Origin: Anaerolineales bacterium
GTDB taxonomy: Bacteria; Chloroflexota; Anaerolineae; Anaerolineales; RBG-16-64-43
Assembly: GCA_016928575.1 (NCBI GenBank)
Contig: JAFGKK010000057.1
Coordinates: 29,386 to 93,385, forward strand
Direction: 5' to 3'
Length of the DNA stretch: 64,000 nucleotides
Shown: positions 1 through 9,098 of the stretch, in pieces
Layout of the letters: each line of letters starts with the position of its first letter
Numbering within the stretch: position 1 is the stretch's first letter
Notes under the pieces: model-generated
Told to the model about the DNA's origin: nothing
What the model saw: the letters and a program-made list of their open reading frames with translations, nothing else
The model's database searches: none
Made by a program: the position numbers and the translations under genes

Positions 1-80
1 CGTGTCCGCGCAATTCCGGCGGCGGGACGGGCGGGAATCCGGAACGACGGTCGGCCTGGCTTTCCGCGTTGGGTGCGGAT

Positions 81-86
81 TACAAT
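81..86 (+). promoter_or_regulatory. -10 box TACAAT of trmFO (leaderless layout)
   Basis: TACAAT is followed by CCT and lies 8 nt upstream of the trmFO ATG. Transcription would start at or next to the start codon. No consensus -35 box is visible. Three other genes here share this arrangement. Confidence 0.5.
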
Positions 87-94
87 CCTCGGAT

Positions 95-1453
95 ATGGCG
101 GATCAAGCGCGCGCACCGACGTTGACGGTTTTGGGCGGCGGGCTGGCCGGCAGCGAAGCGGCCTGGCAGGCGGCCGAGCGCGGCATCGCCGTTCGGCTGG
201 TGGAGATGCGGCCGGGGAACGCCACCGGCGCCCATCGCGGCGGCGACCTGGCCGAATTGGTTTGCTCCAATTCCCTCGGATCGGCCCTTCCCGATAGGGC
301 CGCCGGCGTACTGCAGCACGAACTCGAGCGGATGGGGTCGCTGTTGATGGCTTGCGCCAGGGAGTGCGCCGTTCCGGCCGGCGCCGCGCTGGCGGTGGAC
401 CGGGAGCGGTTCGCGCGGTTGGCGACCGAAAAAATCTTCGCCCATCCGCGGATCGAGGTTGTCCGGGAGGAAGCCGTGCAGATCCCGTCGGGTCCGGCGG
501 TCGTCGCCACCGGTCCGCTTACCTCCCCGGCACTGTCGGAATCGCTCCGCACGCTGACCGGAGTCGATCACCTGTATTTCTACGACGCCGTCGCCCCGAT
601 CGTCGTCGCGGAGAGCATCGACCGCCGGATAGCTTTTTCCGATTCGCGCAACAGCCTTTCCGCGGATTATCTGAACTGTCCGTTGAACGGCGAAGAGTAT
701 GCGCGCCTGGTGGAGGAGTTGGCGCGCGCGGAGACCATCCCCCTCCAACCGTTTGAGGAAGACATCCGCCGCGGCGTGCGCGCCGGAACGCCCAGGTTTT
801 TCGAAGGCTGTTTGCCCGTCGAGATCCTGGCGCGGCGGGGGCCGGAGACTCTGGCTTACGGGGCGCTGCGGCCGGTCGGATTGCGCGATCCGCGTTCCGG
901 CGAAAAGCCCTGCGCGGTCGTCCAATTGCGGCAGGAAAACGCCGCGCGGACGCTCTACAACCTGGTCGGATTTCAAACCAATTTAAAAGAAGCCGAACAG
1001 CGGCGGGTGTTCCGCATGATCCCGGGGCTGGAGCGGGCGGAGTTCGTCCGCTATGGGCAAATGCACCGCAACACGTTCCTCAACGCGCCGCGCCTTTTGC
1101 TGGCGACCCTGCAGTTCCGGGACCGTCCGGACCTATTCTTTGCCGGACAGTTGACCGGCGTCGAGGGGTACGTTGGGAACATCGGCACCGGCCTGCTGGC
1201 CGGGCGCAACGCCGCGCGCCTGCTCCGCGGACTCGCGCCGATCGTACCGCCGCCGGAGACGATGCTCGGCGCGCTGTGCCTGTACGTCACCCGGGCGGAG
1301 GAATCCCACTTCCAGCCGATGAAGACCAATTTCGGCCTGCTGCCGCCGGTGCGGATCAAACGAAAGCGCCGGCTGGAACGCAACCAAGCGCATGCCGAGC
1401 GGGCATACCGGGCGTTTGAGGGTTGGATCGAGCGGGGCGGGTTGCAGGATTAA
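95..1453 (+). CDS. trmFO: TrmFO, folate/FAD-dependent tRNA (uracil-54-C5) methyltransferase
   Basis: This 452-aa protein makes ribothymidine-54 in the tRNA T-loop, using methylene-THF and FADH2. Near the N-terminus it shows the FAD-binding Rossmann motif VLGGGLAGSEAAW, followed by the family-specific stretches VEMRP and LVCSNSLGS. The C-terminal region has GQLTGVEGYVGNIGTG, also typical of TrmFO rather than of GidA/MnmG. The frame stays open upstream to position 2, but homology begins just after the ATG at 95. A TACAAT box lies 8 nt before that ATG and there is no Shine-Dalgarno sequence, so the mRNA is probably leaderless. Family assignment is certain; the start is likely. Confidence 0.95.
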   Translation: MADQARAPTLTVLGGGLAGSEAAWQAAERGIAVRLVEMRPGNATGAHRGGDLAELVCSNSLGSALPDRAAGVLQHELERMGSLLMACARECAVPAGAALAVDRERFARLATEKIFAHPRIEVVREEAVQIPSGPAVVATGPLTSPALSESLRTLTGVDHLYFYDAVAPIVVAESIDRRIAFSDSRNSLSADYLNCPLNGEEYARLVEELARAETIPLQPFEEDIRRGVRAGTPRFFEGCLPVEILARRGPETLAYGALRPVGLRDPRSGEKPCAVVQLRQENAARTLYNLVGFQTNLKEAEQRRVFRMIPGLERAEFVRYGQMHRNTFLNAPRLLLATLQFRDRPDLFFAGQLTGVEGYVGNIGTGLLAGRNAARLLRGLAPIVPPPETMLGALCLYVTRAEESHFQPMKTNFGLLPPVRIKRKRRLERNQAHAERAYRAFEGWIERGGLQD

Positions 1454-1605
1454 TCCCGTTCGTCGGATTGCACCGGCCGCCGGCCCTCGGCGGTCCTGTC
1501 CGATCCGGCGCGGGCCTGCAATCCCTCCGGCGGGAAGGAGGGCTCCGCTTTTGGACGGACGCCGCCCGCGAATCCGTTGAAAGTTCTGTTGCGAGGATGG
1601 ACGCA

Positions 1606-2574
1606 ATGACCAAACTAGAGGCCAACGGTAGGGGATGGCCGGAACGGATCGTCATCCGCGTGACGCTTTGTTCAGCCGCAATCGCCGCTTTCTCCGCCTG
1701 CATGCCTGCGGCGCCGCGCGACTTCTCCGGGGAGCGGGCATTCTCCCTGGCGCGGGAGTTTCTGGATTTCGGGCCGCGGGTTTCCGGTACGGACGCCAAC
1801 CGCAAAGCAGGCGATTGGATCGCCGCGGAAGTATCGGCGGCGGGGTGGGATTCCTTCTTCGACGAAGGCGAATATATGAATACGCCGGTACGGAACGTCG
1901 TCGGCCGGAAAGGCGGCGGACCGATCCTGCTTCTGGGCGCGCATTACGACTCGCGCCGCTGCGCCGATCAGCCCCGCGGAGGCTGCCCGGAGCCGGTGCT
2001 GGGCGCCAACGACGGCGCCTCCGGCGTCGCCGTCCTGTTGGAGCTGGCCCGCACGCTGGAGCTGGATTGGGAGCGGCGCCAGGTCTGGCTGGTGTTCTTC
2101 GACGCGGAAGACAACGGCGGTCTTGACGGTTGGGATTGGATCGCCGGTTCGCGGCAGTTCGCCCGGCGCGTCCGCCAGGACATGGCCGCGGGCGCGCAAT
2201 TTACGGCGATGATCCTAGTCGACATGATCGGGGATGCCGACCAACAGATTTATCTGGAACGAAATTCCGATCCGGCCTTGCGCGGGGAGATCTGGGCCGC
2301 CGCCGATGCTTTGGGATTCGGGGCCTTCTTCATCGCCGAGGAGAAATACCGCATGATCGACGATCACATACCGTTCCGCGAGCTGGGCATTCCGGCGGTG
2401 GACATCATCGATTTCGACTTTCCCTTCTGGCATACGACGGAGGACACGCTGGATAAAATATCCGCCGCCAGCCTGGAACGGGTCGGCCGGACGGTGGAGG
2501 TCTGGCTGGAAGGCGGCGCCCCGGAGGATCGGTCGGGAATGGGCGTCCCGGCCAAGCGCGCCTCCGATGCGTGA
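1606..2574 (+). CDS. M28-family zinc aminopeptidase-like lipoprotein
   Basis: This 322-aa protein is a predicted exported metallopeptidase or glutaminyl-cyclase-like hydrolase. The N-terminus has a basic region, a hydrophobic stretch and AFSAC (Cys32), a possible lipobox that would anchor it outside the membrane. The co-catalytic zinc ligands of clan MH are visible in order: HYDSR, GANDGASG, DAEDNG, VDMIGD and FWHTTEDT. The ATG at 1606 is preferred because GAGG ends 9 nt before it; the in-frame ATG at 1597 directly abuts that GAGG. Substrate cannot be predicted. It follows trmFO on the same strand with no functional link evident. Confidence 0.85.
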   Translation: MTKLEANGRGWPERIVIRVTLCSAAIAAFSACMPAAPRDFSGERAFSLAREFLDFGPRVSGTDANRKAGDWIAAEVSAAGWDSFFDEGEYMNTPVRNVVGRKGGGPILLLGAHYDSRRCADQPRGGCPEPVLGANDGASGVAVLLELARTLELDWERRQVWLVFFDAEDNGGLDGWDWIAGSRQFARRVRQDMAAGAQFTAMILVDMIGDADQQIYLERNSDPALRGEIWAAADALGFGAFFIAEEKYRMIDDHIPFRELGIPAVDIIDFDFPFWHTTEDTLDKISAASLERVGRTVEVWLEGGAPEDRSGMGVPAKRASDA

Positions 2575-2649
2575 CCACGCTGATTGCTTGGGGCAAGGTC
2601 GATGGCGGCACACTCCGGGCAGAGGGAGGCGGGAAGGCATGCGGCCAAG

Positions 2650-3873
2650 ATGAAATCCCGCCGTCCGCCGATGTTGTCCTGGCTGGCCGCCGCGATTGCG
2701 CTGGCCGCGGCTCTGCTTCTCATCGTGGGCTTCTTTCTGCACATGCCGACGGAGGGCACAACCCTCGCCCTGGATTGGATCAGCATCCGGGCCGGACTGG
2801 AGGATTGGGATCTGGCCTACGCCGTCGAGAACGGTCTGCGCTACCCGCCGTGGAGCGCGGCGCTCCTGCTGCCGCTTGCCCAAATCCCGATGGGAGCCGG
2901 ATGGGGAGTGATTGCCTTCTTAACGCTTGCGGTCCTGTCCCTGTGCCTGCCCGGGGGAACCAGGCCCGGGAGAACGCGAATCTTGGCGATCTTTGCGTTG
3001 GCGCTTTCCTATCCCGCCCTGAGGACGATCGCCGACGGGAATATCGAATTTCTCGTCCTCGCGGGGCTGGTGATCCTGGAAAGGGGGCTGATCGGGAAAA
3101 AACCGGTTCTGGCGGGCGTCGGCCTATTGCTTGCCGCCACCAAGGTCCAGGAAACATGGATCCTGATCCTGGCCCTCCCGCTATTGGCGGGCAAGGAATG
3201 GTTCCCGCGGAGGGGGGCGGGCGCGCTCGGGACAGCGGCGGCGGTCGGCCTGCCGGCGATGGCTTGGCGGGGGCGCGAATGGCTGTTGTCGATCGTCACC
3301 TCTCCCTTTCGCGGCAGCATCATGGACAGCTCGCTGCTTGCCACCGCCCAGCGGTTGATCGGGATTCCATGGGCGGCTTGCTTGATCTGGTGCGGGATGG
3401 CTGCGGCGACGGTGTTTGTCTGCGCCCGGCACTTGCGCGGGTTTTCGCGCGAGGCGTTCGGTTTCCTCCTTGCCGCCTCGCTGCTTCTGGCTCCGTACGC
3501 CGCGGGGAACAACGTCCTCATCGTCTACGCGCTGGGCGTCGTTCCCATGCTGGTGCTCCGGCGCGGGGAAGGAATCCTTCTTGCGGCCTTGGTAAATCTC
3601 CCCTTTCTCCTGATCCCTTTCCGCGAGCTGAACTATCAGTGCAGCGCGTCGTATTGGACTCTGGTGTTGCTCCTGGCATGGCTGCTTTTCGCCCTCCGGC
3701 TGCGGGAGAATAGAAAGAAAGGACCTTCCGCGGCGGGCGTGATCGGAGGAGGGGAAAACACCCGGGGGGAGGCGGAAACGGCGGCGGTTTCTGCCGGGAG
3801 GGGATTCGGATTCCGAAAACGGCAAAACAGTGGAATTCGCTTTTGCTTGACACTGGGAAATTTCCCGGGGTAG
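2650..3873 (+). CDS. Polytopic membrane protein, GT87/DUF2029-like mannosyltransferase
   Basis: This 407-aa protein has about nine hydrophobic helices from residue 8 onward. The central stretch with an Asp-Gly-Asn motif (residues ~125-130), followed by an Ala/Gly helix ending in AATKVQE, resembles the core of GT-C polyprenyl-phosphate mannosyltransferases (GT87). Family assignment rests on pattern memory only. The ATG at 2650 puts the first helix close to the N-terminus; upstream starts at 2584 (TTG) and 2602 add only unconserved residues. The tail after residue ~360 is hydrophilic. The TAG stop overlaps the -10 box of the next tRNA promoter, so the last codons lie inside that promoter. Confidence 0.6.
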   Translation: MKSRRPPMLSWLAAAIALAAALLLIVGFFLHMPTEGTTLALDWISIRAGLEDWDLAYAVENGLRYPPWSAALLLPLAQIPMGAGWGVIAFLTLAVLSLCLPGGTRPGRTRILAIFALALSYPALRTIADGNIEFLVLAGLVILERGLIGKKPVLAGVGLLLAATKVQETWILILALPLLAGKEWFPRRGAGALGTAAAVGLPAMAWRGREWLLSIVTSPFRGSIMDSSLLATAQRLIGIPWAACLIWCGMAAATVFVCARHLRGFSREAFGFLLAASLLLAPYAAGNNVLIVYALGVVPMLVLRRGEGILLAALVNLPFLLIPFRELNYQCSASYWTLVLLLAWLLFALRLRENRKKGPSAAGVIGGGENTRGEAETAAVSAGRGFGFRKRQNSGIRFCLTLGNFPG

Positions 3874-3876
3874 AAT
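3847..3876 (+). promoter_or_regulatory. Sigma-70 promoter of tRNA-Ala(CGC)
   Basis: TTGACA (3847-3852), 18-nt spacer, TAGAAT (3871-3876). Transcription would start about 9 nt before the tRNA. It overlaps the 3' end of the upstream gene, whose TAG stop forms the first three bases of the -10 box. Confidence 0.85.
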
Positions 3877-3891
3877 ACCCCCCTTGCAGAC

Positions 3892-3964
3892 GGGCCTGTA
3901 GCGCAGTTGGGAGCGCGCTTCAATCGCACTGAAGAGGCCGAGGGTTCGAATCCCTCCAGGTCCA
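3892..3964 (+). tRNA. tRNA-Ala(CGC)
   Basis: A 73-nt cloverleaf: acceptor GGGCCTG/CAGGTCC with the G3-U70 wobble that identifies tRNA-Ala, D stem GCGC/GCGC, anticodon stem CTTCA/TGAAG with loop ATCGCAC (anticodon CGC at 3925-3927, reads GCG), and T arm GAGGG-TTCGAAT-CCCTC. CCA is not encoded (the sequence after A73 is CAG). Confidence 0.97.
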
Positions 3965-3972
3965 CAGGAACA

Positions 3973-4020
3973 CAGCCGCGGTCCCTGCCGAACACGAGCG
4001 GCGGCCGCGGCTGCGGTTTT
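3973..4020 (+). terminator. Probable terminator after tRNA-Ala(CGC)
   Basis: CAGCCGCGG (3973-3981) pairs with CCGCGGCTG (4005-4013) and is followed by CGGTTTT. The loop is long but has inner GC pairing. The next tRNA has its own promoter, which fits termination here. Confidence 0.55.
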
Positions 4021-4081
4021 GCGGCGGCAAAGGGATTGCACAATCGGGACCGTCGGCGGCAGGGCGGGTGCGGAAAAGTCG

Positions 4082-4110
4082 TTGACGCCCGGCGGTTCGG
4101 CGGGTAAAAT
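4082..4110 (+). promoter_or_regulatory. Sigma-70 promoter of tRNA-Ala(GGC)
   Basis: TTGACG (4082-4087), 17-nt spacer, TAAAAT (4105-4110), then 12 nt to the tRNA 5' end. Confidence 0.85.
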
Positions 4111-4122
4111 TGCCGCTGGCTT

Positions 4123-4195
4123 GGGCCCATAGCGCAGTTGGGAGCGCGTCTCAATGGCATTGAGAAGGCCGAGGGTTCGAATCCCTCTGGGTCCA
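4123..4195 (+). tRNA. tRNA-Ala(GGC)
   Basis: Cloverleaf with acceptor GGGCCCA/TGGGTCC (again G3-U70), anticodon loop ATGGCAT with anticodon GGC at 4156-4158, and T arm GAGGG-TTCGAAT-CCCTC. CCA is encoded at 4196-4198, unlike the neighbouring Ala tRNA. The two genes are nearly identical outside the acceptor end and anticodon arm, so they look like a tandem duplication. Confidence 0.97.
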
Positions 4196-4200
4196 CCACA

Positions 4201-4241
4201 ACACAAACGGCCGCAACCGAAGGTTGCGGCCGTTTGTGTTT
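4201..4241 (+). terminator. 18-bp perfect hairpin terminator after tRNA-Ala(GGC)
   Basis: 4201-4218 is perfectly complementary to 4222-4239 with a GAA loop, ending in GTGTTT. It lies between the tRNA and the convergent GGDEF gene. The U-run is short, but the stem is exceptionally stable. Confidence 0.8.
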
Positions 4242-4272
4242 CACGCCCGCTCCGGCCGTGGATCCGCGGATT

Positions 4273-6786
4273 TCATTCCTTGGAGAGGTTTCCCCTTTTT
4301 TTCCTTGGCGGTTTCCAGATCGCCGATCGGTTGCGACCGGAGGCTTTGGCCTGGTACATCGCCTGATCGGCGCAGGCGATCAGATCCGCGCCGGCGGTTG
4401 CGTGCCTCGGATAGGCGGCCACCCCGCAGGAGATCGTGGCTTTCACGCCGCCGTAGCCGAGGAGGACCGTGGTCTCCAGAAAATTGCGGCGCCACTTTTC
4501 GGCGATCTGATGCGCCAGTTCGACCCGCACCTTGGGCAGGATGGCGAGGAATTCTTCGCCGCCGAATCGGAAGATGATGTCGCTGGCGCGGCTGTTTTCC
4601 GTCAGCAGCGCGGCGAGGTTCTGCAACACCGCATCTCCGGCTTTGTGGCCGAAGGCGTCGTTCACCCCCTTGAAGCAGTCGATGTCGATCATCACGAAAC
4701 TCACCGGATATTTTTCGCGCGCCGCCACCGCCAGCTCACGGCGTAGGGTGGCTTCCAGGTAGTGGCGGTTGTACAGCCCGGTGAGTGAATCGTGGACCGC
4801 CATCTCTTCCAACTGGGTCTTCAGCCGCTGAATCTCCTCCTCCGTGCGTTTGTGATCGACGATCACCCAGACGATGTCGGCCAGTGAAGAAAGCAGTTCG
4901 GCGTCGGACGCGGTGTAGGGCACAGGCTTGTTTCCGATCCCGAGGACGGAAACGATTCTTCCGCCGTGGAAGGTCGGGACGGCCAGTTCGCGGACGATCG
5001 GCGGGTGGCCGTCCGGCATTCCTTTTCGGTCGGGGAGCGATTCGAAATCGTTGTAGATGACCGGCGTGCGGTTGCGGAGGCAATCCGCCCATGCGCCGGC
5101 GCGCTCCAGCGGGAAGTGCCTGCCGCCGCCCTGCGCGCGGCAGGCCTCGCGGCGGGTACGGGTCGACCAAGCCTGCCACGAGGGGGTGGTTTCGTCTTCC
5201 GCAAGGAAATGGTAATAACTGATCGAACTCCCGGTAATCGCTTCGATTTCGTCGAGGGCTTTCTGCATCAATGCCTCCACCGTGTGGTCGATGGAGTATT
5301 CCCACAGGTTGATCCGCAGGCGCAGGGTCTCCTCGGACCACTTCCGCTCCGAGATGTCCAGCGCGCTGCCGATGATGCGGTAGATGCGGCCGGATTCTTC
5401 GCGCACGGGCGACAGGGTGGTGTGGACGAATTTTCGGCCGGCGGGCAGGTCGAAGCCCTGTTCCAGGGTGATCGGCTTGCCCTCCTCCAGGCAGCGCCGG
5501 CATGAGGCCAGCATCTCCGCCGCCGTTTTTTCGGGAAATGCCTGCACGAGGGATATTCCGTCATGGGATTCGCGGGGAGCTCCGGTCATTTTTTCCATCG
5601 CAAAGTTGCTTTCGCGGATGCGGATGCCGCCGTCTTCCAGCACGTCGAGGATGAAGAGCCCCTGGGCGGAGCTTTCGAACACTTCCCGGAAATTGGCTTC
5701 GCTGCGGCGGAGATCCTGCTCCACCCGTTTCCGCTCCGTGATGTCGCTGACGACGGATAAAATGTAGGGTTCCCCCGCGAGCAGGATGATCTCACCCGAA
5801 TACAGGCATTGTCGGACGCCCCGCTCCTTGGTCCGGAAGTTGTACTCCAGGTTGCGCACGCGGCGGTTTTTCTGCAGCAGGGTAAAGCACTCTTCTTCGT
5901 CCCGCGGATCCGCCCACAGCGACCGGGGAAGCAGGAGACTGGAGAGCGCCTCTTCGCGGGCGTACCCCGAAAGCTTACAGAAGCTGTCGTTGACGTCGAG
6001 CAGGCGGCCGTCGCGGGCGCCGGAGATGACGATGGCTGACGGGCTGAAACGGAAGGCGTTGGAGAATTTTTCTTCGCTTTCCCTCAGCGCCTGCTCCACC
6101 TGCCGGCGGATGAGGATATCCCGCTCGAGGTCGGCCGAGAGGCGCAGGTTTACCATCAGGGAAAGGGTGAAGGTCAGGGCGACGAACAACATCTGGTAAA
6201 CGATCAGCGCCGTCAGGTCCAGGTCGTTGGAGCGAAAGAAATATTCGCCGACCGGCAGGAGGAGGTTCACCGCGATCCGCACCAGCGCCGTCAGGCAGAA
6301 GCCGAGGAAGACGAGGCCGGCGCCCCAGCCGAGCGGGCGCATGCTCGGATCGGCCCGGCGGAACACCAGCCAGGCGCATTGTCCGCAGACGGCCAACGAG
6401 GCGATCGAAACGTTGATGTTGCGCGCGGCGAGGGAAGGATTCCCGAAGAAAAAAAAGGCATGCGTTGAGAGGAAAGCCGCAAACAGAAGGGCATTTTGCC
6501 ATTGCGGCCCGGGTTTGCCCACAAACTGTTCCAGGCCGATAAAGAGAAAAACGCCGCAGGCGATCAGAAGCCCGTTCCCGGCGATCACCGGCACCGCCTC
6601 CGGAAGCCGGTCGCGGAAGAGAATCAGGAACGCCCCGATGAACTCCAAGAAGTAGCTTCCCAGCCAGAATCCGGTTCCGGAAAACCGGTTCCGGCTCCTC
6701 AGCCAGAGGGTGAAAATGACGGCCAGGCAGACGGCGTTGAGGACGGTGTAGCTGATGATGACGACCAGGAGGTAAAACGGATCCAT
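4273..6786 (-). CDS. Membrane-bound PAS-PAS-GAF-GGDEF diguanylate cyclase
   Basis: This 837-aa protein should make cyclic di-GMP in response to sensory input. Residues ~1-225 form about seven membrane helices (a MASE-like sensor region). Two PAS domains follow (~240-360 and ~365-490), each closed by an SDITERK/LDISERK-type motif, then a GAF domain (~500-650) and a C-terminal GGDEF domain. The active-site signature is GGEEF, preceded by RASD exactly five residues upstream, so the product-inhibition I-site is intact. A start SD (GCGAGGT) precedes the ATG. It is a paralogue of the next gene and differs mainly by having an extra PAS domain. Confidence 0.9.
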   Translation of the reverse strand: MDPFYLLVVIISYTVLNAVCLAVIFTLWLRSRNRFSGTGFWLGSYFLEFIGAFLILFRDRLPEAVPVIAGNGLLIACGVFLFIGLEQFVGKPGPQWQNALLFAAFLSTHAFFFFGNPSLAARNINVSIASLAVCGQCAWLVFRRADPSMRPLGWGAGLVFLGFCLTALVRIAVNLLLPVGEYFFRSNDLDLTALIVYQMLFVALTFTLSLMVNLRLSADLERDILIRRQVEQALRESEEKFSNAFRFSPSAIVISGARDGRLLDVNDSFCKLSGYAREEALSSLLLPRSLWADPRDEEECFTLLQKNRRVRNLEYNFRTKERGVRQCLYSGEIILLAGEPYILSVVSDITERKRVEQDLRRSEANFREVFESSAQGLFILDVLEDGGIRIRESNFAMEKMTGAPRESHDGISLVQAFPEKTAAEMLASCRRCLEEGKPITLEQGFDLPAGRKFVHTTLSPVREESGRIYRIIGSALDISERKWSEETLRLRINLWEYSIDHTVEALMQKALDEIEAITGSSISYYHFLAEDETTPSWQAWSTRTRREACRAQGGGRHFPLERAGAWADCLRNRTPVIYNDFESLPDRKGMPDGHPPIVRELAVPTFHGGRIVSVLGIGNKPVPYTASDAELLSSLADIVWVIVDHKRTEEEIQRLKTQLEEMAVHDSLTGLYNRHYLEATLRRELAVAAREKYPVSFVMIDIDCFKGVNDAFGHKAGDAVLQNLAALLTENSRASDIIFRFGGEEFLAILPKVRVELAHQIAEKWRRNFLETTVLLGYGGVKATISCGVAAYPRHATAGADLIACADQAMYQAKASGRNRSAIWKPPRKKRGNLSKE

Positions 6787-6877
6787 CCGGCACCTCGCAG
6801 GATCGGCGGAGAGGGCGCCCGGGAACAGTGTACGCCCGTCGCGCAGGAAGGACCAATCCGGTCCGGCCGGCGGAGAT

Positions 6878-8992
6878 TCAGGCGGCCGCCGGCGGCTCTG
6901 TTCTCTGATAGACGGCGGACCGGTTGCGGCCCGAGGTTTTCGCCAGGTACAGCGCCCGGTCCGCGGCGGCGATCAACTCCGCGGCGGATCCTCCGTGCGC
7001 CGGGAAGGCCGCGATCCCCAAGGAGATGGTGGCCTGCACACCGCCGTACTCCAGCAGCATGGTCGCGTTCCGGAATCCGGTCCTCCATTTTTCGGCGACG
7101 CGGAAGGCCGCATCGGGCTTGACCTTGGGAAGCATGGCGAGGAATTCCTCCCCGCCGTAGCGGAAAATGATGTCGCTGGCCCGGCTGTTCTTCAACAGCA
7201 GGCCGGCCAGCTCCCGGAGCACCCCGTCTCCGGCCTTGTGGCCGAAGGTGTCGTTGACCCGCTTGAAGTGGTCGATGTCGAGCAGGATGAAGCTGACAGC
7301 GTATTTTTCGCGCGCCGCGCGCGCCAATTCGCGCTGGAGAGTAATGTCGAGGTAGTGGCGGTTGAAGAGTCCGGTCAACGAATCGCGGACGGCCATCTCC
7401 TCCAGCCGCCGCTGCAGCCGGTGGATTTCCTCGTCGGTCCGCTTATGGTCGACGATCGTCCAGATGATGTCGGCGATCGAATCCAACAGGACGGCGTCGC
7501 GCTCGTCGTACGGCGAGGGTTTGTTGCCGATCCCCAGCACCGAAACGATCCGCCCGCCGTGCAGGGTCGGCACCACCAGCTCGCGGTGCACGGCGGCGTG
7601 CCCTGGCGGCATGCCTCTCCGACCGGGGAGCGCCGCATAGTCGTTGTGAATGACCGGCTTCCGCAGGCGGACGGCGTCCGCCCAAACGCCCGCCCGGTCC
7701 AATTCGTAATGCATACCCTTGCCTTCCGCCCGGCAGAATTCGCGCAGGGTCCGGGTGGACCAGGCTTGCAGGGCGAGGGTTTTTTCGTCCTCCATGACGA
7801 AATGGTAGAAGCTGATCGCGCTGCCGGTAAGGTCCTCAATCTCGTCGAGCGCCTTGCGCATTAATTCCTCGACGGTGTGGTTCGCCGAATATTCCCAAAG
7901 GTCCAGCCGCAGGCGGACGATTTCGCGGGCCCGGTGCCACTCGCTGACGTCGCGGACGATCGAAAGGATGTGCGGCTCGCCGGCCAACTCGATCGTCTCG
8001 GCAGATATCAGGCAATGCAGGACTTCCCCGGATTTCCTGCGGAAATCGGCTTCAAAATTGTGCAGCCGGCCTTCCTTGGCGAGCGCGGCGACCATCCGCT
8101 CGCGCTCGCGTGGGTCCGCCCACAGGGAAAGCTGGAGGGTGGAGCTGTCCATCGCCTCGTCGCGGGCGTATCCCGACAGCCGGTCGAAACCGTCGTTGAC
8201 CTCCAGCAGCTTCCCGTCGCGCAGGCGGGTGATCAGGATCGCGTCCGGGCTGGCATGGAAGGCCGTGGCCATTTTTTCCTGCGCGACCCGAAAATTCTCC
8301 TCGACCCGCCCCCGCACGGCGATATCCTCCTCCAAATCCGATCTCAACCGGCGGTTCACCATCAGGAAGAGGCTGAAGGTGAGCGCGACGAACAGCATCT
8401 GGTAGGTCATCAGCACCAGGGTGTCGTAGATCCCGGATTGGAAGAAATCGTTGCTGGATGGGACAGCCAGGTCCGCCGCGATGCGGAACACGCTGGCAAG
8501 GACGTAGCCGATGAAGATGATTCCCGCGGTTTGGGCGTTAGGGCGCATCTGTGGATCCGCCCGCCTCAGCATTAGCCAGGCGCATTGGCCGCAAACCGCC
8601 GTCAGGGCGAGGGAAAGGTTGATGTTGCGGGCTGTTAGGTTCAGCGAGAAGACGTAGAAATAGACCTGGAGGGCGAGAAAAACCGCCAGGAGCAGGGCGT
8701 TGTGGATTTGGGGTCCCCGTTTCCCGTGAAAACGCTCCAATCCCAAGAGCAACAAGATGGTCCCCGCGACGACCAGTCCGTTGCCGAGCAGAACCGCCAC
8801 GATTTCCGGAATCCATGTTCGCACGGCGATCAACACGACGGCCGCGAATTGCATGCTGTAATCCGCCAGCCAAAAGCCGAGTCCGGAAAACCGCGTCCGG
8901 TTCTGCCTCCACATGAGAAAAATTACCAGCAGGCAAATCGCGTTGCTGAAGATGTAGCTGGCCATCACGGTCCGGATGTCCAACGGATTCAT
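6878..8992 (-). CDS. Membrane-bound PAS-GAF-GGDEF diguanylate cyclase (paralogue)
   Basis: This 704-aa paralogue of the downstream cyclase has the same multi-helix N-terminus (~1-220), one PAS domain ending in VRDVSEW, the same GAF domain and a GGDEF domain with active GGEEF and I-site RASD. The two proteins share long stretches (for example AVRDSLTGLFNRHYL against AVHDSLTGLYNRHYL), showing tandem duplication. GGGAGGGCT sits just before the ATG as a strong ribosome-binding site. The 91-nt gap to the downstream copy and same-strand arrangement fit co-transcription. Confidence 0.9.
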   Translation of the reverse strand: MNPLDIRTVMASYIFSNAICLLVIFLMWRQNRTRFSGLGFWLADYSMQFAAVVLIAVRTWIPEIVAVLLGNGLVVAGTILLLLGLERFHGKRGPQIHNALLLAVFLALQVYFYVFSLNLTARNINLSLALTAVCGQCAWLMLRRADPQMRPNAQTAGIIFIGYVLASVFRIAADLAVPSSNDFFQSGIYDTLVLMTYQMLFVALTFSLFLMVNRRLRSDLEEDIAVRGRVEENFRVAQEKMATAFHASPDAILITRLRDGKLLEVNDGFDRLSGYARDEAMDSSTLQLSLWADPRERERMVAALAKEGRLHNFEADFRRKSGEVLHCLISAETIELAGEPHILSIVRDVSEWHRAREIVRLRLDLWEYSANHTVEELMRKALDEIEDLTGSAISFYHFVMEDEKTLALQAWSTRTLREFCRAEGKGMHYELDRAGVWADAVRLRKPVIHNDYAALPGRRGMPPGHAAVHRELVVPTLHGGRIVSVLGIGNKPSPYDERDAVLLDSIADIIWTIVDHKRTDEEIHRLQRRLEEMAVRDSLTGLFNRHYLDITLQRELARAAREKYAVSFILLDIDHFKRVNDTFGHKAGDGVLRELAGLLLKNSRASDIIFRYGGEEFLAMLPKVKPDAAFRVAEKWRTGFRNATMLLEYGGVQATISLGIAAFPAHGGSAAELIAAADRALYLAKTSGRNRSAVYQRTEPPAAA

Positions 8993-9098
8993 AGCCCTCC
9001 CGGTCGAATCCGGCAGTGCGGGTTTCGGTTAATAGTGTACGTCCATCCCGCCGGACTCTCAACCGTTTTTTGGGAGGCGGCTTTTTGGGTGGATTCGG

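Noticed and set aside
80..976. 298-aa minus-strand frame opposite trmFO
   Set aside because: Shadow frame of a high-GC gene.
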